Positions 6,505-11,326 of a stretch of DNA of 11,326 bases are shown one piece after another; position 1 is the first letter of the stretch; every line of letters starts with the position of its first letter. The notes under the pieces were generated by a model, which ran no database searches, was not told the origin of the DNA, and saw nothing but the letters and a program-made list of their open reading frames with translations. The stretch is from assembly GCA_016288355.1 (NCBI GenBank), contig JAEEYY010000252.1, positions 1-11,326 of the forward strand. Direction: 5' to 3'. The translations under genes were made by a program, and so were the position numbers. The DNA comes from Synergistes sp. (lineage in GTDB: Bacteria; Synergistota; Synergistia; Synergistales; Synergistaceae).

Positions 6505-7485
6505 TCAGTTGGCGTTCTTTCTGCGTCTGTACAGCAGAGCGCAGGCTGCGGCGGTTACGGCAAAGGTAGCGGCGGAGCCGATCACGCCGGCTGCGGCAGT
6601 GCCGCCCCCGTCTTTGAATTCGTAGTCCGGCATCAGAGAGCTGCGTTCCTGCAGCGCCGCTGATTTGTCAAAAATTTCCCCGGAGGCCTCCAGTTCCTCT
6701 TTGCCGGTAGCTTTAAATACCGACCATTCCAGTCCGTCGGGATAGGCGGAAGCGAACGAGGAGAGGATGCCGCCGCAGAAAAGGGCAAGAACTGTAAAGG
6801 CGGCAATAAGCGTTTTCATTGAGCTTCCCCCGCCCATTACATCCGCGCAGTCCAGAGATTCGGGACGTGTCTTCCAAACGAACGAGAGCACCGCCCCGGT
6901 CACGAGACCCTCGACTATGCCTATTGCCAGGTGTATCGGCAGCATCAGCATCACGAACGTCGAAAAAGGCAGCTCGGCTATGCCGGAAACCGTGGTCTCA
7001 AGGACGACAGAGAACGCTCCGGCCAGAAGCGCGATCACCGAAGATATCACAGCGGCCGGCAGGAGCTTTTTCTGGACGGAGCCTCCTCTCATCAGCGGCT
7101 TGAAGAGCAGCGGATAGACCACGAGGCAGGGTATCACGCCCATATTGAAAATATTGCAGCCGAGAGCCAAAAGGCCTCCGTCGGCAAAGAAGAATGCCTG
7201 TATCAGCAGGACTGCCGTAATGGCCACCAGGGCCGCGTCCCCGCCCACAAGCGCGGCAAGGAGCATCCCCCCGCCGATGTGTCCGCTTGAGCCTGTGGCC
7301 GGGATCGTAAAATTGATCATCTGGGCCGCGAATACAAAGGCCCCGGCGACGGCAGTGAGCGGGAGCTTGTTTTCCGACAGCTCATCTCTTTTCATTTTCG
7401 CGGCCGAATAGGCGACCGCGGCGCCGGAGACCGCGCACATCGTGACGGCAACGGCCGGAGAAAGCAAAGCGTCTGCCATATGCAT
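6505..7485 (-). CDS. cbiM: CbiM-NikN fusion, substrate-binding component of the nickel/cobalt ECF transporter
   Basis: A 326-residue fused S component. The start is ATG 7485 (MHMADALLSP), with GGAGGG about 8 bases upstream; longer in-frame starts run through the leader RNA and are rejected. In this family the mature N-terminus, His2 and a second conserved histidine hold Ni(II) or Co(II); here these are M1-H2 and H69 in ATGSSGHIGGG. CbiM spans residues 1 to about 215 with seven hydrophobic segments. From about 222 a NikN-like part follows: one membrane segment (223-242), an external loop with the hallmark PDGLEWS, and a final membrane segment near 300-319 ending in RRRKNAN. The fused MN arrangement is seen in NikMN nickel systems and in some cobalt systems. 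It is the first gene of the operon ending in larC, which argues for nickel. Confidence 0.93.
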   Translation of the reverse strand: MHMADALLSPAVAVTMCAVSGAAVAYSAAKMKRDELSENKLPLTAVAGAFVFAAQMINFTIPATGSSGHIGGGMLLAALVGGDAALVAITAVLLIQAFFFADGGLLALGCNIFNMGVIPCLVVYPLLFKPLMRGGSVQKKLLPAAVISSVIALLAGAFSVVLETTVSGIAELPFSTFVMLMLPIHLAIGIVEGLVTGAVLSFVWKTRPESLDCADVMGGGSSMKTLIAAFTVLALFCGGILSSFASAYPDGLEWSVFKATGKEELEASGEIFDKSAALQERSSLMPDYEFKDGGGTAAAGVIGSAATFAVTAAACALLYRRRKNAN

Positions 7486-7500
7486 AATTATCCCTCCAAA

Positions 7501-7548
7501 TAAAAAGGCCACGGGCTTTTTTTCAAAAAAGAAAAAGCCTTCGTGGCC
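7501..7548 (-). terminator. leader terminator hairpin in front of cbiM
   Basis: On the minus strand GGCCACG (7548-7542) pairs with CGTGGCC (7513-7507). After a small bulge, GGCTTTTTC pairs with the A-rich arm ending AAAGCC at 7524-7514. The stem runs into TTTTT at 7506-7502. It lies between the leader junction and the cbiM ribosome binding site, so it can act as a conditional terminator for the whole nickel/lar operon. Its 5' arm shares GGCC (7545-7548) with an upstream alternative helix. Confidence 0.75.
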
Positions 7549-7653
7549 GACATTCAAAATATCCGTCTGTGACTGTCCGGGCCCGATCCGTGCGGCTGCC
7601 GCTTCATGCGGCGTGACTCCTTCGTGGAGCATCCCGGGGATACATGGCACGGA
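7501..7653 (-). promoter_or_regulatory. structured leader RNA, candidate riboswitch controlling the cbiMQO-larEBC operon
   Basis: The transcript folds by inspection into a closed four-way junction. The closing helix is TCCGTGC (7653-7647) with GCACGGA (7593-7587), seven perfect pairs. Inside are three hairpins: ATCC/GGAT (7641-7631), CTCC-ACGAA-GGAG (7629-7617) and GCCGC-ATGAA-GCGGC (7612-7598). Downstream, GGCC-cg-GACA (7583-7574) can pair with TGTCGGCC (7552-7545). That helix excludes the terminator at 7501-7548, because both need the same GGCC. An aptamer-like junction followed by antiterminator/terminator alternatives is riboswitch architecture. No cobalamin-riboswitch core is seen. The strings CTCCGTGCC and CACGGATCG, with the small hairpins, recall the molybdenum-cofactor riboswitch family from memory, but I could not verify this. 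The ligand might be Ni(II), Co(II), a metal cofactor or NPN itself. Confidence 0.6.
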
Positions 7654-7656
7654 GAT

Positions 7657-7685
7657 AAAATATCATTAAATCCGGAGCGGGTCAA
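7657..7685 (-). promoter_or_regulatory. sigma70-type promoter of the nickel/lar operon
   Basis: The -35 TTGACC (7685-7680) and -10 TATTTT (7662-7657) are separated by exactly 17 bp. The predicted start of transcription is near 7650-7652, at the outer edge of the first leader helix. If the start is at the inner end of this range, the closing helix would lose its outermost pairs; a -10 at GATATT (15-bp spacer) would keep most of them. Confidence 0.65.
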
Positions 7686-7768
7686 GCCGGCGGGCCGCGC
7701 GGCAGGCCGGCAGAAGCTGTTTATGCGTTGACGGCTTTTTCCTTTTAGCCGCGGGGTCCGGCAGATAT

Positions 7769-7798
7769 AAAAAAGAGACCGCGTAAAAGGCGGTCTCT
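7769..7798 (-). terminator. intrinsic terminator of the tRNA-Leu gene
   Basis: AGAGACCGC (7774-7782) and GCGGTCTCT (7790-7798) form a perfect 9-bp stem with a 7-base loop. On the minus strand it is followed by a run of six T (7774-7769). It lies 14 bp after the tRNA 3' end. Confidence 0.9.
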
Positions 7799-7812
7799 GC
7801 TTCTTTTAAAAG

Positions 7813-7897
7813 TGGTGCCGGAGACGAGAATTGAACTCGTACGGGTTGCCCCACACGCCCCTCAAACGTGCGTGTCTACCATTTCCACCACCCCGGC
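7813..7897 (-). tRNA. tRNA-Leu, anticodon GAG
   Basis: The 85-nt gene reads GCCGGGG...CTCCGGC-A-CCA on the minus strand, with the CCA encoded (7815-7813). The D-loop region GTGGAAATGGTAGACAC and the long variable arm (GTGTGGGGCAACCCGTAC) mark it as leucine-type. The T-arm is CGAGTTCAATTCTCG. The anticodon loop is TTGAGGG between CACGT and GCGTG, giving anticodon GAG (codons CTC and CTT); the stem closes with a T-G wobble pair. It has its own promoter and terminator. Confidence 0.95.
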
Positions 7898-7911
7898 GCT
7901 TAACACGGGAA

Positions 7912-7940
7912 AGTATATAGAAAAATCTTTTTTTAGTCAA
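7912..7940 (-). promoter_or_regulatory. promoter of tRNA-Leu
   Basis: The -35 TTGACT (7940-7935) and -10 TATACT (7917-7912) are 17 bp apart, with an A/T-rich spacer. The -10 ends 14 bp before the tRNA 5' end at 7897, a normal distance for a stable-RNA promoter. Confidence 0.8.
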
Positions 7941-7999
7941 GTCTTTTTGAAAAACGGCTCGTTTTTCCGCAAAAGCAGGCAGCACGCAGCTCTGCGGCC

Positions 8000-8030
8000 T
8001 ATAATTTGATATGCGTGTATGATGTATAAT
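8000..8030 (+). promoter_or_regulatory. probable argH promoter
   Basis: Two perfect TATAAT hexamers lie at 8000-8005 and 8025-8030. For the downstream one a weak -35 (TAATTT, 8002-8007) sits 17 bp upstream; TTGATA at 8006-8011 is better in sequence but only 13 bp away. The -10 call is reasonable and the -35 is uncertain. No ARG-box-like operator is obvious between here and the start codon. Confidence 0.45.
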
Positions 8031-8077
8031 TTCAAAAGCCTTAAAGGCCGAAACGCGTAAAAAGGGAAGTGGCATTG

Positions 8078-9493
8078 ATGTGGAAGGGACGTTTTGCGCA
8101 GGATACTGACGAGGCAGTGGTCAATTTTACCCAGTCGCTGGATCTGGACTGGCGCATGGCCGCGGCCGATATACGCGGGAGCATAGCGCATGTCAGGATG
8201 CTTGCCCATACCGGGCTGCTCAAAGAGGATGAGGCAGCGCTGATAGAAAAGGGGCTCAGGGAGATATCCGAAGAGATAAAGAACGGTGAATTCACGCCGA
8301 AGGTCTCACTTGAAGACGTGCATATGAACATCGAAGCCCGTCTGACGGAAAAGTGCGGCAAGACCGGCGCGCGCCTGCATATGGGGCGCAGCCGCAACGA
8401 TCAGGTGAATACGACGGTTCGCCTCTATCTGCGCCGCGAGCTGCTGGAGATATGGCAGGGGCTTGAGACGCTGATATCGGTGCTGCTTAAAAAAGCCGAA
8501 GAACATGCCGATACCGTAATTCCCGGCTATACGCACCTGCAGCAGGCCCAGCCGGTATCGATGGGGCATTTCTGGATGGCTCACGCGCAGGCCTTCCTGC
8601 GCGACGCAAAGCGTCTTGCAGCCGCCTACGACGCGGTGGACGAATCTCCGCTCGGCTGCGGTGCGCTTGCCGGTTCGACGCTGCCGCTTGACCGGGAGTT
8701 CACACGGAAAGATATGGGGTTCTCGCGCCTTACCGAAAACAGCATGGATACGGTCGCTCACCGCGACCATTTTATGGATATACTCTACTTCGCCGCGGTA
8801 TTCGGCGGGCATGTCAGCCGCCTTTCCGAAGATCTGATCATCTATTTCAGCTCTGAGTTCGGCTGGCTGAAGCTGCCGGATTCCTTCTGCACCGGCTCAA
8901 GCATCATGCCGCAGAAAAAGAACCCCGACGTTCTGGAGCTTCTGCGCGGCAGGGCCGGGCAGCTCACCGGAGCGCTGGTCGATCTGCTCACGATGACTAA
9001 AGGCATCCCCCTTACCTACAACCGCGACCTCCAGGAGGACAAGCGCGGCCTCTTTAACACCATAGACTGCCTCAAAGGAATTTTTACGGTCCTGCCCGCG
9101 CTTCTTTCACAGGTCGGGATAGATGAGGAAAGAGCCGCGCGCGGTTTTTCGGACGGGCTGATACTTGCGACCGACGTGGCCGAATACCTTGTGCTGCGCG
9201 GAGTGCCTTTCCGCAGCGCGCATGAAAAGGTGGGGCATGCGGTGCGCTGGTGCATAGAGAACGGCCGTGCTCTCGACAAACTTACTCTGGCTGAGTGGCA
9301 GGCGCTGATACCTGAGACGGAGGAGAGTCTTCTGCCGCTGCTTACGCCGCGCAAGTCCATGGAGCGCCGCGACACGGCAGGCGGAACGTCCCCGCGTCAG
9401 GTGCGCGCCCAGATAAAACGCGCCGGGGAAAAGCTCGCTTTCTTCGAAAAAGAAAGGGCAGAATATCTGGAAAAGCTGCCTGATATGCTGTAA
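8078..9493 (+). CDS. argH: argininosuccinate lyase
   Basis: ArgH cleaves argininosuccinate to arginine and fumarate, the last step of arginine synthesis. It works as a homotetramer in the cytoplasm. The 471 residues match the family: MWKGRF at the N-terminus, HMGRSRNDQV at 101-110, TH-LQ at 152-155 (catalytic His153), PLGCGALAGS at 191-200 and the superfamily signature GSSIMPQKKNP at 273-283 with the catalytic serine. ATG 8078 is chosen because AAGGGAAG ends 8 bases upstream. An in-frame GTG at 8069 would add MAL and is too close to that site, although many homologues begin MAL. No argG or other arginine gene is adjacent. It is transcribed alone, divergently from the tRNA, and ends before a strong terminator. 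Confidence 0.97.
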   Translation: MWKGRFAQDTDEAVVNFTQSLDLDWRMAAADIRGSIAHVRMLAHTGLLKEDEAALIEKGLREISEEIKNGEFTPKVSLEDVHMNIEARLTEKCGKTGARLHMGRSRNDQVNTTVRLYLRRELLEIWQGLETLISVLLKKAEEHADTVIPGYTHLQQAQPVSMGHFWMAHAQAFLRDAKRLAAAYDAVDESPLGCGALAGSTLPLDREFTRKDMGFSRLTENSMDTVAHRDHFMDILYFAAVFGGHVSRLSEDLIIYFSSEFGWLKLPDSFCTGSSIMPQKKNPDVLELLRGRAGQLTGALVDLLTMTKGIPLTYNRDLQEDKRGLFNTIDCLKGIFTVLPALLSQVGIDEERAARGFSDGLILATDVAEYLVLRGVPFRSAHEKVGHAVRWCIENGRALDKLTLAEWQALIPETEESLLPLLTPRKSMERRDTAGGTSPRQVRAQIKRAGEKLAFFEKERAEYLEKLPDML

Positions 9494-9500
9494 ATATAAG

Positions 9501-9516
9501 CAGAGGTTAGCCTCTG
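9501..9516 (+). terminator. short hairpin after argH
   Basis: CAGAGG (9501-9506) pairs with CCTCTG (9511-9516) around TTAG, followed by TTTGTCTG. It is 7 bp after the argH stop and could stop or protect the 3' end, but its T-run is poor and the next hairpin is the better terminator. Confidence 0.4.
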
Positions 9517-9530
9517 TTTGTCTGCATAAC

Positions 9531-9567
9531 AAAGAGGCGGGGCTTTTATGTCCCCCTCTTTTTTTGG
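9531..9567 (+). terminator. intrinsic terminator of argH
   Basis: AAAGAGG-c-GGGG (9531-9542) pairs with CCCC-CCTCTTT, with one bulged base, around a loop of about 9 bases, and continues into a run of seven or more T ending at 9565. Classic rho-independent form. Confidence 0.9.
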
Positions 9568-9607
9568 CCGGCGTGCAGCATATATTTTTGTTAAACTGCA
9601 TATCAGT

Positions 9608-9674
9608 AAATACGTATTTCAAATTATTTAAACCATGTGGGCTCAGTGACGATAAATAGTTAAGCATTTTATCG
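9608..9674. promoter_or_regulatory. AT-rich stretch with two inverted repeats upstream of the DUF4198 gene
   Basis: A perfect 12-bp palindrome AAATACGTATTT lies at 9608-9619. A 7-bp stem CGATAAA/TTTATCG spans 9650-9674 with an 11-base loop. Both lie upstream of the -35 box at 9686 and fit no gene. They may be protein binding sites or chance in AT-rich DNA. I see no coding potential from 9566 to 9685. Confidence 0.3.
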
Positions 9675-9685
9675 CTTTAGCCTTA

Positions 9686-9735
9686 TTGACATGTGCTGCC
9701 GCGGATGTTATATTCAGATAGTTAGCATATGCTAA
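9686..9735 (+). promoter_or_regulatory. promoter with overlapping operator-like palindrome
   Basis: TTGACA (9686-9691, consensus) and TATATT (9709-9714) are 17 bp apart, predicting a start near 9721. A perfect 14-bp palindrome TTAGCATATGCTAA lies at 9722-9735, so it covers about +1 to +14. With one mismatch on each side it extends by TA/TA to 20 bp. A repressor bound there would block initiation. The form TTAG(N6)CTAA recalls DtxR/MntR-type metal-dependent regulator sites, a comparison from memory. Given the probable metal-uptake role of the gene behind it, metal control is a reasonable inference. Confidence 0.65.
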
Positions 9736-9760
9736 TTAATAACCCCAGGAGGTACCACAT

Positions 9761-10687
9761 ATGGAAAAGCGGCTTCAAATAACTGTAAAAAACAGGCTGG
9801 TCACGTCTCTCCTCGCGCTTGCATGCGCGTTATTCATGTTCGCACCGGGCGCGGAGGCTCATTATTTCAGCGTGCTGCCGAAGGTCTCACGTACTGAAGT
9901 CGGGAGCAGACATTCGGTTATTGTATCTTTCACGCACATAAGCACGCAGGCTCAGTATGACTACAGCTTTATGGGACTGACGCCTGACCGGGAGATGTTA
10001 AGCGGCAAACTGATCTACAGCGACGGCACGGAAAAAGATATCACTGATATGTTTGCCGCCTATGACGACCCGGAGGGGACAGAAGTAAAGGGGACGGACT
10101 CGCGCCTTGCCGCGCCGGTCATAACAAAAGAGGGCACTGTGACCGCGGCCTGCCGCACACGTATGGATATCCCCGACATGATGAGCTACACAGGTTTCAG
10201 CAAACATATATTCAATACGGCGTTTGACCGTCTTTCCATGAAGCCCGCAGGCGGCGATGACGTGACGGAGATAGTCCCTCTGTCTGACCTTGCGGGAGCA
10301 GCCGCAGGCGTCCCCGTCCGCTTCAGGCTGCTTCATAAGGGAGAAGCATGGGCCGGAGCGGAGATAGAATATGCCTATGACAGAAGCCCGATATTTATTG
10401 GAGAAGAGGGTCCGGAAAATCTTAAAAAGCTTGAAAGACCGACAGATGAAGACGGCATATTCTCATATACCCCGGATGCCGCGGGGAGGCATACTGTTGC
10501 GGCTATGCTGGATCTCGGAGATAAGAACTACAGCTCGGCCACTCTCTCCTTTGAGGTCAGGGAGAAGTCGGGCGGAAGCGGCGGCTGCAGCGCCGCGCAC
10601 GGCGGTATCCTGTCACTGTTTGCCGCCGGCGCTCTTTTTTTGCTTCCTGTGATAAAGAGCATTTTAAAGAAAAGATCAGAAAGATAA
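9761..10687 (+). CDS. exported DUF4198-type protein with C-terminal sorting/membrane tail (possible NikK-like metal-uptake accessory)
   Basis: A 308-residue secreted protein. AGGAGG ends 8 bases before the ATG. Residues 1-33 form a signal peptide (NRLVTSLLALACALFMFAPG core, likely cleavage AEA|HYF), so the mature protein would start with histidine 34. The body (HYFSVLPK..., SFTHISTQ, and the late EIEYAYDRS...TDEDGIFSYTPDAAGRHTVAA beta-rich repeat) matches the DUF4198 family. That family includes the NikK-type periplasmic components found with nickel/cobalt ECF transporters. The tail from about 270 is SGGSGGCSAAHGG, a hydrophobic helix (about 283-298) and KKRSER, which resembles the Synergistota C-terminal sorting signal with its cysteine at 276. 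The gene stands alone with its own promoter and operator. Metal handling is inferred from family membership; the exact ligand is unknown. Confidence 0.75.
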   Translation: MEKRLQITVKNRLVTSLLALACALFMFAPGAEAHYFSVLPKVSRTEVGSRHSVIVSFTHISTQAQYDYSFMGLTPDREMLSGKLIYSDGTEKDITDMFAAYDDPEGTEVKGTDSRLAAPVITKEGTVTAACRTRMDIPDMMSYTGFSKHIFNTAFDRLSMKPAGGDDVTEIVPLSDLAGAAAGVPVRFRLLHKGEAWAGAEIEYAYDRSPIFIGEEGPENLKKLERPTDEDGIFSYTPDAAGRHTVAAMLDLGDKNYSSATLSFEVREKSGGSGGCSAAHGGILSLFAAGALFLLPVIKSILKKRSER

Positions 10688-10699
10688 AAGTCAGAAAAA

Positions 10700-10722
10700 A
10701 CGGCGCCCTTACGGGGCGCCGT
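10700..10722. terminator. bidirectional terminator between two convergent genes
   Basis: ACGGCGCCC (10700-10708) pairs with GGGCGCCGT (10714-10722) with a loop of about 5 bases. On the minus strand it is followed by a TTTTTT run, serving the deaminase gene. On the plus strand a weaker AGTATTTT follows, serving the DUF4198 gene. Confidence 0.85.
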
Positions 10723-10765
10723 CAGTATTTTATCCTGCATTCCGCGGCTCCTGCGCGTGCAGACC

Positions 10766-11326
10766 TTACATTCCGGGGTAGCTGAAATCCTGCACCGGCA
10801 GCTTGTCGTACATCGCTTCCAGATCCGCTATCACATTCATCAGATCACGGGAGTCTTCCTGCTTTTTGGCCTCTTCCTTAATATAATACTTATGATAGAA
10901 AGTATTATCGTCCGAAGCGCCGGCAGCGCCGAATACCTCTTTGTACATCGTAAGATCGACCGGCATGCCGAATTTTTTCTTTACGTCTTCATAGTCGAAG
11001 AGGACCCATATCTCGTTGAAGCCGGCCCATGAAATGGCGGATATGCACATCGGACAGGGGTCGTGGCTTGCCACGAATATGCACTCAGACGGATCAGGAT
11101 GGCTCTTGTCCGCGAAAAAGCGTCTTATCGTATCGATCTCTCCGTGGTATATCGGATTTTCGACACGGTCGTTGCTGCCGGCGGTTATCACGCGCAGGCT
11201 CTTCTTATCGAGCACCAGCCCTCCGAAGATATGGTTGCCGCGCGCTGTCATTTTCTCGGTCAGCGGAAAGAGCTCTTCTTTTATAGCGTTAAGAATCAGC
11301 CTGATCTTGTTAATGGCGCATACCTC
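10766..11326 (-). CDS. zinc-dependent nucleoside/cytidine deaminase family protein (N-terminus off right edge)
   Basis: The frame is open to the window edge. Translating past the internal ATG at 11251 gives EVCAINKIRLILNAIKEELF and then PLTEKMTARGNHIFGG, which fits the family better than a start at 11251, so the gene is called as 5'-truncated with 186 residues visible. The zinc and catalytic motif is HGE in NPIYHGEIDTI, with the second half PCPMC in SHDPCPMCISA; both are complete. The fold is the cytidine/deoxycytidylate deaminase superfamily (guanine deaminase, CMP/dCMP-type). The rather long C-terminus (YHKYYIKEEAKKQED...YPGM) is beyond the core domain. The substrate cannot be read from the sequence. 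The stop at 10766 lies 43 bp before the bidirectional terminator. Confidence 0.88.
   Translation of the reverse strand, partial: EVCAINKIRLILNAIKEELFPLTEKMTARGNHIFGGLVLDKKSLRVITAGSNDRVENPIYHGEIDTIRRFFADKSHPDPSECIFVASHDPCPMCISAISWAGFNEIWVLFDYEDVKKKFGMPVDLTMYKEVFGAAGASDDNTFYHKYYIKEEAKKQEDSRDLMNVIADLEAMYDKLPVQDFSYPGM

Noticed and set aside
7486..7650. In-frame N-terminal extension of cbiM giving a 381-residue protein
   Set aside because: It would translate the leader RNA and terminator. CbiM proteins begin with Met-His, GGAGGG precedes ATG 7485, and His2 is a metal ligand that must be near the N-terminus.
7501..7653. Cobalamin riboswitch
   Set aside because: The conserved GGGAA...GGTG core and the GCCACTG box were not found. 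GGCCACG is present but is better explained as a terminator arm.
7501..7653. NiCo (czcD) riboswitch
   Set aside because: A four-way junction is shared, and one GGACAG occurs, but the linker sequences recalled for that class do not line up. Not excluded; a covariance-model search is needed.
10766..11251. Deaminase gene complete with ATG at 11251
   Set aside because: The frame stays open to the window edge with family-like sequence (PLTEKMTARGNHIFGG), and no ribosome binding site precedes 11251.
1..11326. CRISPR array, insertion sequence, prophage or toxin-antitoxin module
   Set aside because: No spaced repeats, transposase, integrase, terminal inverted repeats or paired small genes were seen.

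Overview
The window looks like chromosomal DNA of a moderately GC-rich anaerobic bacterium, most likely a member of the Synergistota (Cloacibacillus/Synergistes-like). This rests on the general look of the proteins and on a Gly/Ser-Gly-Gly-Cys plus membrane-helix tail on the protein at 9761-10687, which resembles the Synergistota-type C-terminal sorting signal. The placement is an inference; no database was searched. Coding is dense. I see no mobile element, CRISPR array or rRNA.

Left part (1-2690). A winged-helix regulator is cut by the left edge (minus strand). Next come two minus-strand genes, 15 bp apart: a YitT-family membrane protein with a DUF2179 tail and a ComB-like 2-phosphosulfolactate phosphatase that starts with TTG. 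A small unrecognised gene (2171-2605, plus strand) follows and ends in two stacked hairpin terminators.

Centre (2707-7690). This is the most notable region: one compact minus-strand operon, read cbiM/nikMN - cbiQ - cbiO - larE - larB - larC, with gaps of 14 bp or less or overlaps. The first three genes make an ECF-type nickel/cobalt importer. The last three make the nickel-pincer nucleotide (NPN) cofactor known from lactate racemase. The order suggests that imported nickel is dedicated to NPN assembly. No larA or other NPN enzyme is in the window. LarC is only 263 residues and stops where the C-terminal (LarC2) half should begin. LarE carries three cysteines (a CxxC pair plus one) in a pattern that suggests an Fe-S cluster type. 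A sigma70-like promoter at 7657-7685 is followed by a structured leader of about 165 nt: a closed four-way junction, then mutually exclusive antiterminator and terminator helices. This looks like a riboswitch for the nickel/NPN operon. Its class is not settled.

Right part (7769-11326). A tRNA-Leu(GAG) gene with its own promoter and terminator lies on the minus strand. Divergently, argH (argininosuccinate lyase) lies on the plus strand with a terminator behind it. A regulated gene for an exported DUF4198-type protein (possible metal-uptake accessory) follows; a clean promoter overlaps or abuts a 14-bp perfect palindrome. A zinc-dependent nucleoside/cytidine-deaminase-family gene is cut by the right edge.
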